From Symbiodinium natans (lineage: Eukaryota > Sar > Dinophyceae > Suessiales > Symbiodiniaceae): DNA of 64,000 nucleotides. The translations under genes and the position numbers were made by a program. Shown piece after piece: positions 29,426 through 39,284 of this stretch. The first letter of the stretch is position 1. Each line of letters begins with the position of its first letter. The stretch lies in NCBI GenBank assembly GCA_905221605.1, contig CAJNDS010002751.1, positions 1 to 64,000 on the forward strand. The letters run 5' to 3'. Below the pieces are notes generated by a model. That model was not told where the DNA came from. It saw only the letters and a program-made list of their open reading frames with translations, and searched no databases.

Positions 29426-29659
29426 GAAAGAACCCTCAAAGCCCTGCAAAGGACACTAAACCCCCGAACTGCGACCCTAGAACCCTACATCCTCAACCCT
29501 AGGGTTTAGGGTTTAGAGCTTTGGGATTAGGGTTTAGGGTTTAGGGTTTGCACCCCAAACCCCGCAACTTTTTTGTCTTCTTCTTCCGTGCCCAGCCGGC
29601 AAGCCCTGACCCGTGAGCTTCTCTGCTTGCCAGGACGATGACAGCACGGAGGTGCCTTG

Positions 29660-30660
29660 TTAGGGTTTTTGGGCTCACTGGGGTTTAGGGTTTGGGGTTT
29701 AGGGTTTAGGATTTAGGGTTTAGGGTTTAGGGTTTAGGTTTCAGGGTTTAGGGTTTAGGGTTTGATCTAAGGCTCATTAGGTTGATGTAGAGTTTTCGGG
29801 CTTTAACCTGCTGGGGCTGACTTGTATGTAGCATCCTAGGCAGGTTGGGTCATGTAATTTAAGACCTTAACCCTAAAGCCTAAGCCCCAAACCATTCTCA
29901 GAGAGATTTACAGGGCCAGCCTGACATCATGCCATCCCCAAACCATAAACCCTTAACCTATACACACTGGTTCAGCTTAGGGTTTAGGGTTTAGGGATTG
30001 GGGCTTAGGGTTTGGGGTTTACAGCTTAAGATTTCGGACATTGGCTTTGAGGTCTGGGTTCTAGGATTGGGGCGTGCCAGTGAGGATTGGGGCTTTTAGG
30101 GTTTAGGGGTTAGGGTGTAGGGTTTAGGGTTTAGGGATTTGGGCTTAGGGTTTGGGGTTTGTGGTTGGGGTTCATGGGGTGCACACGGCTTCTCGGATTT
30201 TTGGCTTGGCGTTTCGGAGTTCTGGTTCCGAGGTTTCTGAGTTTGGAGTTTAGGGGCCATAAACACTTATCCCTTGTGACCTGGAATTAACCATAAACCC
30301 TAAGCCCTATGTGAAGTCCGTAGTTTTGGGTTCTGATGGGGTTTGGAGGGGGTCCCTTATGGTCCTTGCCCTGCAACCTATGAAAGTCCAGGGGCCCCTG
30401 AGCCTAAACCCTAAGTATAAAGCAGGGTTTATATTGCTGTTGTTGGTGAGTGTATATAAGCTTCCTTTTTCATATTGGTGAGTGTATATACCGGGTGTCC
30501 TTTTGGGGGTACAAGAAATACATACCCTGCTTCATTACAGGATTCGTTTATGGCTCATTTCGTCTCCACGGCGCGTTTGCAACTTGGCAGGTCTATCCTG
30601 CCGAGCGCGATGACCGCGAGATCCCAAATGAGGAGGCCGGTCTGAGCAATCCTAAACCCT
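29660..30660. other. TTTAGGG-like and unique DNA, no supported gene
   Basis: Scattered heptamer patches. A + frame at 30450-30662 (DREIPNEEAGLSNP at its end) is not convincing. Confidence 0.4.
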
Positions 30661-30669
30661 GAACACCTG

Positions 30670-30760
30670 CCTGGGACTCTCTTTACCTACAGTTTTCTGG
30701 TTTCTACCTACTAATTACGGGGGAGATACTACTAAACTGTACGTAGATAGAGTCCCAGGT
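30670..30760. mobile_element. Family A element A5
   Basis: CCTGGGACTCTCTTTACCTA ... GATAGAGTCCCAGGT; well-preserved ends. Confidence 0.7.
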
Positions 30761-31043
30761 GAAGCCTTAAGGCTTGGAGATCCCCAATATTTTCCCCCCA
30801 AACTCTGGGTTCTAAACGGGTTGAGGGTTGAGGATTGAGGGTTTTGGGTTTTGGGTTTAGTGTGGGTGCCCAGTGATACACCCCAACCACCGCACCCCAG
30901 ACTCCTAAAGCCCTAAACCCTAAACCCTAAGCCCTAAACCCTTCTTGGTGGCCGAGTGGTGCGCCTTTGCCACCTTTTTCTTGTTGCTGGGTTCCCTTCT
31001 TGCAATGAAGTAACCAACCCCAAGGGGTACCTTTATCAAAAGT

Positions 31044-31127
31044 TAGGGTTTAGGGTTTAGGGTTTAGGGTTTAGGGTTTAGGGTTTAGGGTTTAGGGTTT
31101 AGGGTTTAGGGTTTAGGGTTTAGGGCG
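31044..31127 (+). repeat. TTTAGGG array
   Basis: Twelve near-perfect units. Confidence 0.9.
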
Positions 31128-31297
31128 TCGGACTCCGAGTTACCACCCTTACAGTCAGCCCCAAGCTCCTCAAAAACCAGCGAAAAAAAAAACGATGGAA
31201 AGCGCGGCGAGTGTGTTGAAGAGCTTACCGCAAACCCATAAAAGCAAACCCAAGCCCCAAACAAAAAGAGAATTGGGGCCTACTCTGGGGTAGTAGC

Positions 31298-31350
31298 CCT
31301 AAACCCTAAACCCTAAACCCTAAACCCTAAACCCTAAACCCTAAACCCTC
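31298..31350 (-). repeat. CCCTAAA array
   Basis: About 7 units, left flank of island 32. Confidence 0.85.
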
Positions 31351-31354
31351 TAAG

Positions 31355-31444
31355 CCCCATGACTTCTCCGGAGAAACACCGGAGCAAGGAGGAAGATGAG
31401 GATGACGACACCTTCCCCATCGCCATGAGCCTATGCCAAGATGG
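31355..31444 (+). CDS. Exon-like island 32 (MTSPEKHRSKEEDEDDDTFP)
   Basis: Left edge CTCTAAG, donor GATGG|GTATTT. The frame opens with ATG at 31359 (MTSPEKHRSKEEDEDDDTFP, then IAMSLCQD), so it may be a first coding exon. Highly charged and acidic. Confidence 0.55.
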
Positions 31445-31918
31445 GTATTTCCCAAAATCGGGGTACCCCTTTTAGACCCCAAACAGAATAGAATCCCTAA
31501 ACCCTAAGCCCTTAAAGGGACCCAACTAAGATTGTGTAGAGCGAAGTGAATGCAAATAATATCATGCTGTATCAGAACGTACGAACGTGACACGCGCCTG
31601 TCTTTTTTTCTCTTCTCCTTTTTCACGTGCACACAAATAAGTTTGAAATTTTCCCGTGCTCTTATGATTTTTTTTTTTTACCCCCCCCCCCCCCCCCCCG
31701 CCCCCAAAAGGTACCCCGTATTTTCGGAAACCCCCAAGAGACGCGTCATGTCGGGTTCCGGTTGTGGAGGCTTGGAGTTTGGGGTTCCGGGTCCTAGTAG
31801 CCCTAAGCCCCAAACCCCAAACCTCAAACCCCAAACCTAAACCTCGGGTCTTGATTAGCATCGCGCTGCGGTTGGATTCTGGTCTAGGGGCTTAGGGGAA
31901 AAAGACCCTGAGCTCTAA

Positions 31919-31975
31919 ACACTAAACCCTAAACCCTAAACCCTAAACCCTAAACCCTAAAGAACCCTAAACCCC
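31919..31975 (-). repeat. CCCTAAA array
   Basis: About 8 units, left flank of island 33. Confidence 0.85.
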
Positions 31976-31988
31976 AAACACCTTCAAG

Positions 31989-32090
31989 ACCTTGAAGCCC
32001 GCCCCGCGCCATCTCAACTCCCAGCTGAGGACTCACGTTAAGACTTACGACTCCTTCGATGCCTGCTTCGTGCCAGCCCTACTCTTCCAG
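31989..32090 (+). CDS. Exon-like island 33 (HVKTYDSFDACFVPALLFQ)
   Basis: Left edge CTTCAAG, donor TTCCAG|GGTTTTGAGG; 102 bp, 34 whole codons. TLKPAPRHLNSQLRTHVKTY then DSFDACFVPALLFQ. Confidence 0.6.
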
Positions 32091-32416
32091 GGTTTTGAGG
32101 TTTTTTAGGTTTTTTTTCAGGGTTTTTAGGGTTGAAGGGGTTTAGGGGTTTAGGGGTTGGGGGTCTTTAGGGGTCTTTAGGGGTCTTTAGGGTTTATAGG
32201 GTTTTAGGGTGATGGAGGAACGGAAGGTTTAGCCTGGTGTTGGGGTTCAGGGCTTAGGGCTCATACGGGGTTTAGGGTTTAGAGATTCGTGGTGGTTGCT
32301 TCGTGTCAGACCTGCATGACATGAAAGAATCAGGTTCACGAAAGGGAGGGCCCGAAATTGCCTTGGAGAAGCTTGGGGCCCTACACCCTAGACCCTAAAC
32401 CCTAAGCCAACCGCAG

Positions 32417-32447
32417 CCGCATGACGCCTAGGGCCCTTCTAAGAAGG
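32417..32447 (+). CDS. Exon-like island 34, very short
   Basis: Acceptor ACCGCAG, right edge AAGAAGG|GTTGAT; RMTPRALLRR. Weak. Confidence 0.25.
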
Positions 32448-32502
32448 GTTGATTTCAAGAATTTCCGCGCCCCCCCCCCCCCCCCCCACTCCAAAACTCG
32501 AT

Positions 32503-32582
32503 GTTGCTGTCAATTAGGGTCCCTTTTTTGGGTACTGTACCCCGAATTTTTTTGGGGGCCGCCTTATCATAGGGACCCCAAA
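32503..32582. mobile_element. Family I hairpin element, diverged
   Basis: TTAGGGTCCCTTTTTTGGGT ... CGCCTTATCATAGGGACCCC; shares GGGTCCCTTTTT and CCGCCTTA with the 48664 copy. Confidence 0.4.
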
Positions 32583-32633
32583 AGTGCCCGCATATTTTAG
32601 GAAGTGACCATCTCGAGGGCCTGCGACTTGAGG

Positions 32634-32687
32634 TTTATAGGGTTTAGGGTTTAGGGTTTAGGGTTTAGGGTTTAGGGTTTAGGTTTT
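32634..32687 (+). repeat. TTTAGGG array
   Basis: About 7 units. Confidence 0.85.
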
Positions 32688-32934
32688 CTTGTTTGTCGCC
32701 TCGGCTTCAGAGAGTTTTCTGGAACAGCCGAGTGAGTTACAACCTTGAACCCTACACACTAAACCCTAAACCCTCAACCCTAAACCCTAAACCCACTAAA
32801 CCCTAAACCCAATCAAGCTATCGCCCAAATCAAGAGCCCTATGCCCTGTAACCCGAAGCCCCGAACCCTCCCTAAACCTCCCTAAGCCCTAACTAAACCC
32901 GAAACCATAAACCCTAAAACCCTAAACTTAGGCG

Positions 32935-33300
32935 GAATTCTCTGAAAGGCTCAACGGTTAAGGAAATAAGGTTTAAGGGTTCATCTGGGTGGGGGTGACT
33001 TTACTTTAGGCCTTGGCGTCTCTTGAGGGTCTTGACCTGAACCCTTAATCAGGCTAGACTATGAAGTCCTAAGCCTTATAGGCCCTGAACCCGAATTCTA
33101 CCCTTATAGGGTTTGAAGGGTTTGTAGCCCTATGAACCCTAATGAAACCCTAGTTAAGCCATTCAACCTCAGCCCCTTACAGGGTCTGAAGGACTGTTAG
33201 GTTCCGTAGCGACCCCAAAAAACTAATAAGCAGTGGACCCGACTGCCCTTGCTTGTTGTCTCCGAGGACCTTGAGGAGGATGTGGTGGCATGGCTGAGTT
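32935..33300. other. Unique DNA, no supported gene
   Basis: No coding-like island found; a few CCCTAA-like words only. Confidence 0.4.
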
Positions 33301-33305
33301 CATAA

Positions 33306-33377
33306 TTTTAGGGTTTAGGGTTTAGGGTTTAGGGTTTAGGGTTTAGGATTTAGGGTTTAGGGTTTAGGGTTTAGAGG
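33306..33377 (+). repeat. TTTAGGG array
   Basis: About 10 units. Confidence 0.85.
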
Positions 33378-33660
33378 AGTTCATAATTTTTAGGTTTAGG
33401 ACTTAAGATTCCTTAGGGGCGGGATGGGTTTCAAGGGGGGGTATCTCACCCAAGGTTCCCCAACACTTGTCCCGTAGGGCTCTCTAAGCTTCCCTAAAGT
33501 GCCCTAGGTACCTACCCGCGTGAACTTCCATCCCTGAAGGACCTTTTAAGTTCAAGGGTCTTACGACACAGGGTTTTGCAGCGTTTTCAGGGTTTACAGG
33601 CCCTCTAAATCCTAAACATAAGCTCAGACAGGTACAGAGTTTGAAGGGTTTGTAAGATTT

Positions 33661-34074
33661 ATGGGGTTTGTAGGGTTTAGGATTTTCTCGAGGGTTGGAC
33701 TGTCAGTATACAGAATTGGTTTTTGGAGTTCGGAGGCGAAGGACTACAGGACACCCTCAACCGCAACACAGTACACCACCACACAGGTGGGGGAACACCT
33801 GCACCCAGAAGGCATAGCACTCAGAGAAGTCCCCCCCCCCCCCCGCTCCACAGACTTCCCAATGCCCAACACGATGACGCCCACGGAACAGGATATCTGG
33901 GCAGCATCGGGGGTCAAGGCAAGAGAGCGCTTCCTCCCGCTGGCAGTCCTCGCACTACGAGTGGAAGCAAGAGCGATGGGAGTAGTAGCCCCGCCAGGGG
34001 CAAATAAACCCAAAAAATACCATCCAAGCGGGGAAAACCAGACAAATCATCGAGCAGGACGACACAGAGTGTAA
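33661..34074 (+). CDS. Possible exon ending at a CCCTTTAAA satellite
   Basis: An ATG-started frame of 137 codons. The first 20 residues come from TTTAGGG-like DNA and are not credible. The middle (EHLHPEGIALREVPPPPRS, then EQDIWAASGVKARERFLPLA) looks like protein. A C14 tract at 33831-33844 encodes the proline run. The stop at 34072 abuts the CCCTTTAAA satellite. Confidence 0.35.
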   Translation: MGFVGFRIFSRVGLSVYRIGFWSSEAKDYRTPSTATQYTTTQVGEHLHPEGIALREVPPPPRSTDFPMPNTMTPTEQDIWAASGVKARERFLPLAVLALRVEARAMGVVAPPGANKPKKYHPSGENQTNHRAGRHRV

Positions 34075-34205
34075 ACCCTTTAAACCCTTTAAACCCTTTA
34101 AACCCTTTAAACCCTTTAAACCCTTTAAACCCTTTAAACCCTTTAAACCCTTTAAACCCTTTAAACCCTTTAACCCCTTTAAACCCTTTAAACCCTTTAA
34201 ACCCC
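34074..34205 (-). repeat. CCCTTTAAA 9-mer satellite
   Basis: About 14 units of CCCTTTAAA, then ordinary CCCTAAA; a 9-bp variant of the heptamer. Confidence 0.9.
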
Positions 34206-34253
34206 CTAAACCCTAAACCCTAAACCCTAAGCCCTAGCCCGCACCCCGCCAAG

Positions 34254-34312
34254 GATGAGGAGAGTGGTCTCGACCGGGCTCCCTCAGTTCAGAAGGCTGG
34301 CTGTCCAGCTTG
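34254..34312 (+). CDS. Exon-like island 35 (DEESGLDRAPSVQKAGCPAW)
   Basis: Left edge CCCCGCCAAG|GAT, the same acceptor context as the island at 44754; donor CTTG|GTGTGC. Followed directly by a family F element. Confidence 0.5.
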
Positions 34313-34340
34313 GTGTGCTTCTGGCTGGCTCTTCGCCGGG

Positions 34341-34433
34341 TCGTAGGGCATGAGGGAACCCTAAACCCTAAACCCTAAACCCCAAGGGTATATACCCGGC
34401 CCGAATTCCCTCATTCCATACGAAGCACCAGGG
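34341..34433. mobile_element. Family F element F2 containing a CCCTAAA array
   Basis: CGTAGGGCATGAGGGAA ... TTCCCTCATTCCATACGAAG. About 25 bp of CCCTAAA units follow the left arm directly. Confidence 0.65.
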
Positions 34434-34439
34434 GTACTT

Positions 34440-34830
34440 TAGGATGTAGGGTTCTGGACGCTGTGGGAGTGGCCACGTGGTGCGGCGCAGAAAGGAGTTC
34501 AAGAGCGACCATTGTAGGCACCCCGGAATGAGTGTATGTGTGTATGATACTCTACATATACAGGTATCTCTTTGTCATAGCGGGGAAACATTTTACATTT
34601 TTCAGGGTACTTACACTCAATAAGGAATAGAAATTGTAATTCATCATATTATGCCCAATATGAACTAGACATATACTAACACTGAACAGAAATAAATGCA
34701 TAAATAAGTAAACAAATAAACAATTGAACCTGAGTCCTGAGCTTGAGCATAGGATCGCGGGCAGTCTTGGGCCCACCAAGAGCCCGAACGCAGAAGAGAG
34801 TTTTTCAGTTAGGCAACATACCGATAGTGG
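34440..34830. other. AT-richer unique DNA
   Basis: Contains ATAAATAAGTAAACAAATAA-like sequence near 34690. A - frame 34552-34779 is low-complexity. No gene supported. Confidence 0.4.
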
Positions 34831-35027
34831 GGTTTAGGGCTTAGGGTTTAGGGTTTAGGGTTTAGGGTGTAGGGTTCTTTTGGCTTTAGGAACATAAATA
34901 CCCCCTGATTCACACGAACAGAATCCCGATTAGAAGCGAAAGGAGACCCGGAGACCCTACACCCTAATCCTAAACCCTAAACCCTAAACCCTAAACAATA
35001 AACCCTATCTTCCGACATCCCGGGCAG

Positions 35028-35108
35028 GTGTCGACCTTCGACCCCTTCGAGGTGGACAAGGTGTCGACCAACGATCCTTTCGAGGCAGACCGAGCAGGAG
35101 CCGCACGA
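35028..35108 (+). CDS. Exon-like island 36, 81 bp with two DPFE motifs
   Basis: Acceptor CGGGCAG, donor ACGA|GTTTAAC. Twenty-seven whole codons, phase 0: VSTFDPFEVDKVSTNDPFEA then DRAGAAR. The unit V-S-T-x-D-P-F-E occurs twice. DPF motifs are known ligands of the AP2 clathrin-adaptor appendage in endocytic proteins, so a trafficking protein is one guess. Confidence 0.6.
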
Positions 35109-35142
35109 GTTTAACTCGAAAACCCTAATCCCTAAACCCCTA

Positions 35143-35237
35143 GGGTTTAGGGTTTAGGGTTTAGGGTTTAGGGTTTAGGGTTTAGGGTTTAGGGTTTAGG
35201 GTTTAGGGTTTAGGGTTTAGGGTTTAGGGTTTAGGGC
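35143..35237 (+). repeat. TTTAGGG array
   Basis: About 13 perfect units directly before element H4. Confidence 0.9.
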
Positions 35238-35250
35238 TACGAGGACCGAG

Positions 35251-35350
35251 AGTGCCCTTATTCCCTTTGTTTAAGGGTTGGGGTTCCCTTAGAACACCCT
35301 TTAGATCCAAAAGGGCACCCTTTTTATTCCAAGCTTACTCCTGGGTCTAG
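35251..35350. mobile_element. Family H element H4
   Basis: GAGAGTGCCCTTATTCCCTT ... CCAAAAGGGCACCCTTTTTA, immediately after a 13-unit TTTAGGG array. Confidence 0.6.
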
Positions 35351-35682
35351 ACCCCTAAGCCCCCAAACCCCTAAACCCTTAAACTCCTAGCCCCCTAAGC
35401 CCGTAAACCCTACAAACCCTAAGCCACAAAAAGAGGGTTTAGGAAATTTGGGCGAGGGGGCTTCACATTTCCCAACCTTTGGGTCTCATGCGCTCTGCGC
35501 GGGTCTCCTGGCTCGGGTTCCCAGCCCATAATGTTCCCTAGCAAGGGTTTCGGCACCACCCTAAGCCCTAAACCCTACACCCCTAAACCCCTACACCACT
35601 AAACCTTAACCCCCTAAACCACGAAACCCCTGAACCCCCAAACCCCTAAGCCCGAAACCCCCCAAAGTGCCGACCCCCTGAG

Positions 35683-35752
35683 CTGAGTATGCCTGGCCTG
35701 TGCCGCCTGAAGATGTCCCACCCGGTGGAGCGGGTTTGAAGTGCCAAGGGCG
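35683..35752 (+). CDS. Exon-like island 37 (EYAWPVPPEDVPPGGAGLKC)
   Basis: Acceptor CTGAG|CTGAG; donor GGGCG|GTTTAGGG or an earlier CGG|GTTTGA. Convergent flanks. Confidence 0.5.
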
Positions 35753-35954
35753 GTTTAGGGTTTAGGGTTTAGGGTTTAGGGTTTAGGGTTGAGGGGATCC
35801 CACACTCAGGGGCCCCAAAGCCGTCCATCTGGATGACCGTTCCTTTCGGAGCATTGCATTCCGTTGAAAGACGTGGGGACTGGGTAGGTAACCTTTAAAC
35901 TCTGCCTTGGCTTCATGAGCCTCCAATGGATGATTTTGGGTTATTGGTTGGCAT

Positions 35955-36182
35955 TTGCTGTGGGAATTCCATTGGGGCAAGGAGCTCGATGCCATGGCCA
36001 GGCGAGGACGTCACGCGAGCGATGGGACTGGCAGGTCAGTCGTCGGGAGCTGTCCGATACTGCCGGATTTTGAAGCCTGTGAACGGGGAACTTGCCCCCT
36101 TGGGGCTTGCCATGCCGACGTCGAAGCAGCTCATTTGCCAGCCGGGCGAGCAAGTCCTGGCCCCGAAGAACGCTGTCAGTAG
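35955..36182 (+). CDS. Coding-like frame with Cys/His-rich segment, strand uncertain
   Basis: This frame has the best codon pattern of several overlapping open frames: KELDAMARRGRHASDGTG, then CPILPDFEACERGTCPLGAC followed by His residues, ending PGPEERCQ and TAG. The Cys/His run loosely recalls a CCCH finger, but the spacing does not fit well. A longer + frame (35926-36372) and an 87-codon - frame overlap it, so strand and frame stay open. Confidence 0.35.
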   Translation: MLWEFHWGKELDAMARRGRHASDGTGRSVVGSCPILPDFEACERGTCPLGACHADVEAAHLPAGRASPGPEERCQ

Positions 36183-36485
36183 TATCAAGTGGCGCGTGTC
36201 CCATTGTAGCAGCATACTGGCCCGGCAGTATCGGTTTCCGTTCGCGTTTTGTAATTTGACACTTACTTTGCTTGACCGTTGCCAGTGTAAGCTAAACACG
36301 AGTAATTGCAGTTGTAGATTCTCCATCCGTGTAGTGGGCACGGCTGCCTTTGTCAAACTCCCTCAGCTCTAAGAGCACCTAAACACTGCAACTCCGATAT
36401 CCTTTCCACTGCCTTCCACTCTTAAAACCTACGCCCCCTGGAACCCGAAGCTCGTAAACCATCGTTTAGGGTTCAGGGTTCAGCT

Positions 36486-36625
36486 AAACCCTAAACCCTA
36501 AACCCTAAACCCTAAACCCTACACCCTACACCCTAAACCCTAAACCCTAAACCCTAAACCCTAAACCCTAAACCCTAAACCCTAAACCCTAAACCCTAAA
36601 CCCTAAACCCTAAACCCTAAACCTA
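36486..36625 (-). repeat. CCCTAAA array
   Basis: About 19 units, left flank of island 38. Confidence 0.9.
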
Positions 36626-36635
36626 CCTGCGGAAG

Positions 36636-36716
36636 GATCGCTTTCTTCTGGCCGCCTGGTGGCCAACTCAGCCCTCCCCGGACAGACAGGGCCAATGCCT
36701 TGCCGTGGCCAGGACG
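36636..36716 (+). CDS. Exon-like island 38, 81 bp phase 0
   Basis: Left edge CGGAAG after a long CCCTAAA array; donor GGACG|GTTCAGGG. Twenty-seven whole codons: DRFLLAAWWPTQPSPDRQGQ then CLAVART. Confidence 0.5.
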
Positions 36717-36795
36717 GTTCAGGGTTCAGGGTTCAGGGTTCAGGGTTCAGGGTTTAGGGTTTAGGGTTTAGGGTTTAGGGTTGAGGGTTGAGGCC
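36717..36795 (+). repeat. TTCAGGG/TTTAGGG array
   Basis: Five TTCAGGG units then TTTAGGG and TTGAGGG; the donor of island 38 is GTTCAGGG. Confidence 0.85.
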
Positions 36796-37086
36796 TAAAT
36801 ATACAGAACTCTAGGACCGATGCCCTGAACCCAAATCTCTATGCCCCAGATACGAGACCCTAGGCTCCAAATCGGTAAACCCTACATCGAAAATCGTAGA
36901 CACGTAAAGCTTAAACCCGAAACCCTGAACCCTAAACCCTAAACCCTAAACTCTAAACCCGAAACCCTAAACTCTAACCCCTAAACCCTTTGCAGGGTTA
37001 TGCGAACGGGGGCCAAAGCAGCCTTGAGGTGCAGGGTGCAGGGCTGGGCCCTGGGGTAGTTTTGTGGGGCAGGGTGTGATTTTTTG

Positions 37087-37205
37087 TTTGGGTTTAGGGT
37101 TTAGGTTTTAGGGTTTAGGGTTTAGGGTTTAGGGTTTAAGGTTTAGAGTTTAGGGTTTAGGGTTTAGGGCTTAGGGTTTAGGGTTTAGGGTTTAGGGTTT
37201 AGGGT
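37087..37205 (+). repeat. TTTAGGG array
   Basis: About 16 units with a few variants. Confidence 0.85.
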
Positions 37206-37596
37206 CCTGAAGAACCTGAGGTCTTCGGGTTCCGGGCTTTGGGAATACAGAGTTAGACCTGGAGCCCCTGATGTCGACCCTAAGCCCGGGTCCCGCTAAG
37301 CCTGAAGCCCTAAGCCATGAATCCCAATGTTTTAGCCTGCAGGATTACCCGAACTCTAATCCCTAAGCCCTAAACCCTAAGCTCTAAACCCTAAACCCTA
37401 AGCCCTAAACCCTAAACCGCCCTAAACCCTGCACCCTAGTGAGGAGTCGGGGCTAGGCTCCAACGAGAGCCCCCAAGCCCAAAGCTACTCTGAAACCCAG
37501 ACCGTAAACCCTAAACCATGAATTAAGGGTTTAGGGTTTAGGGTTCAGGCTCATTCACCATCAAGGTGTAGGGTTTAGGGTTCCCTTCCGCCTCCC

Positions 37597-37597
37597 G

Positions 37598-37628
<31 letters not shown>

Positions 37629-37770
37629 CCCCTCGCTTCGCCCCCGCCCCCCGCCCCCAGCCCCCCGCCCCCCCCGCCCCGCCCCCCGCCCCCCGCCCCC
37701 CGCCCCCCCCCCCGCCCCCCGCCCCCCGCCCCCCGCCCCCCCCCCCCCCCCCCGCCCCCCCGCCCCCCGC

Positions 37771-37790
<20 letters not shown>
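37597..37790. repeat. 190-bp C-rich tract
   Basis: Runs of 5-20 C separated by single G, ending in A10. Its frames read as Gly or Pro polymers and are not genes. Confidence 0.85.
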
Positions 37791-37801
<11 letters not shown>

Positions 37802-37858
37802 GAAAGCCTGACCTCAACCCCAATCCTACATTTTGAAGACTAAACCGAAGTGAGCCTG

Positions 37859-37981
37859 ATGGAGGAGAACCCCATGCCAGCAAACACGATGATGTGCGTG
37901 CAGGCCATACCAGCACCTCGGTCACCCAAGCCGATCCCCAGCAGAGAAGCAGATTCACCCGAGAACCTCTCGACCCCATGA
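37859..37981 (+). CDS. Small ORF or exon MEENPMPANTMMCVQAIPAP
   Basis: Forty codons from ATG to TGA with natural composition, ending READSPENLSTP. A second + frame is open as well. It follows a 190-bp C-rich tract. May be a 3' exon, since AG lies just before (GTGAG|CCTG). Confidence 0.4.
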   Translation: MEENPMPANTMMCVQAIPAPRSPKPIPSREADSPENLSTP

Positions 37982-38099
37982 CGGGGTCTCGGTTTCGGTG
38001 TTTTTTGGGGTATAGGGTTCTTAAATTTGGTTTTTACTCGTTTTGTTAGGGCTTTAGGGTGTCTATTCAAGGTTGAGAGTTCTCGGGCTTCCTACGATG

Positions 38100-38480
38100 C
38101 CTCTGTGCGTTAAGAATCCTAAGCCTTGAAAATCCCTGTAGCAGCCCAAAGTTGAGACGAAGGAAGAACCCACGGCGTAGACCCTAAACCCGAAACCAAG
38201 CCCTAAACCTAAGCCCCAAAGGCGCAAACCCTAAACTCCACACCCTAAACCCTGAAACCTATACCCTAAAACCCTTAAACCCTAAGCACTAAACCCTAAG
38301 CCCTAAGCCCTGAGCCCTAAAACCAAAAGCCTACGTCCTCAAGTTCCTAAAGCCTGAAGCGCCACAGAGGCCAATAGCTTGCCACAGAGGTTGCATGAGA
38401 GCCAGCCAGTCAGTCCTGGGATTGAAAACACGACCCTCAACCCAACCGCTGCAAACCCTACCAGACCCCAAACCCTAAAC
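38100..38480 (-). repeat. Degenerate CCCTAA-type DNA
   Basis: Scattered CCCTAAA, CCCTAAG and CCCGAAA words; no gene seen. Confidence 0.6.
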
Positions 38481-38518
38481 CCGAAACCCGAAACCCGAAG
38501 CCCTAAACCCTTAACCCC

Positions 38519-38600
38519 AAGCCCTAAACCCTAAACCCTAAACCCTAAACCCTAAACCCTAAACCCTAAACCCTAAACCCTAAACCCTAAACCCTAAACA
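38519..38600 (-). repeat. CCCTAAA array
   Basis: About 11 units, left flank of island 39. Confidence 0.9.
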
Positions 38601-38606
38601 TTACAG

Positions 38607-38713
38607 ACCCAGGCCCTGCCCAGCAATAGGGAGTCCTAAGAAGCCTCAAGGTGCAGCTCGTGCCTGCGGTGATACCGGCCCCTGCGGCCATGGGTCAGGG
38701 TGGGGGCCCGGAA
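38607..38713 (+). CDS. Exon-like island 39 (SPKKPQGAARACGDTGPCGH)
   Basis: Acceptor CATTACAG, donor CGGAA|GTTTAGGG. One frame open for the whole 107 bp. Confidence 0.45.
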
Positions 38714-39097
38714 GTTTAGGGTTTTGGGTTTAGGGTTTAGGAGAATGCTTTAGGGGAATGGTTTCCCCCCCCCCCGGCTTCCCCTCTTCCCCCCCGGTAC
38801 CAATGCCTTAAGACGCACCCTCATGCAAGAATTGGTTGCTAAAGCCCACAGAATAAGACTACAAGCCTGGAAGCCCCCTCCCACCCCGGAAGTACGAAGT
38901 CCCAATCAAACAATCAAAGCCCTACAGTCATCCCGAACACGAGTTGAGGATGCATGAACTGCAGAGGCTTTGAATCGTCAGCAACGTGGGGGGGGTTTAG
39001 GGCTTAAGAGGACTGGGAAGGCCTCGCAACAGTGCATCAGTAGTTCAGACCCCCGAAACTCCGAACCCGGACTACAACCCTGAACCGACAAACCCAA

Positions 39098-39200
39098 CTA
39101 TAGGGGTCGGAATCAGTACAAAGAACATTCCCTTATGGTCCCTTTGCAATTATGCTACAACACTCCCCCAAAACCTGATCCTGTTTTTGTAAGGCCCCTA
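39098..39200. mobile_element. Family C element C3
   Basis: CTATAGGGGTCGGAAT ... GTAAGGCCCCTA; diverged right arm. Confidence 0.55.
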
Positions 39201-39275
39201 AACCCTAAACCCTAAACCCTAAACCCTAAACCCTAAACCCTAAACCCTAAACCCTAAACCCTAAACCCTAAACCC
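39196..39275 (-). repeat. CCCTAAA array
   Basis: About 11 units between element C3 and island 40. Confidence 0.9.
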
Positions 39276-39284
39276 AATACCTAG

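Noticed and set aside
29596-29651. Exon-like island after GCCCAG
   Set aside because: All three + frames meet stops unless cut to 18 bp; support too weak.
35926-36372. 148-codon + ORF starting at ATG
   Set aside because: Its codon pattern is worse than that of the overlapping frame at 35955-36182, and the C-terminal half is not protein-like.
37575-37979. 134-codon Gly-rich - strand ORF
   Set aside because: Mostly the 190-bp C-rich tract; a short + strand frame beside it is more plausible.
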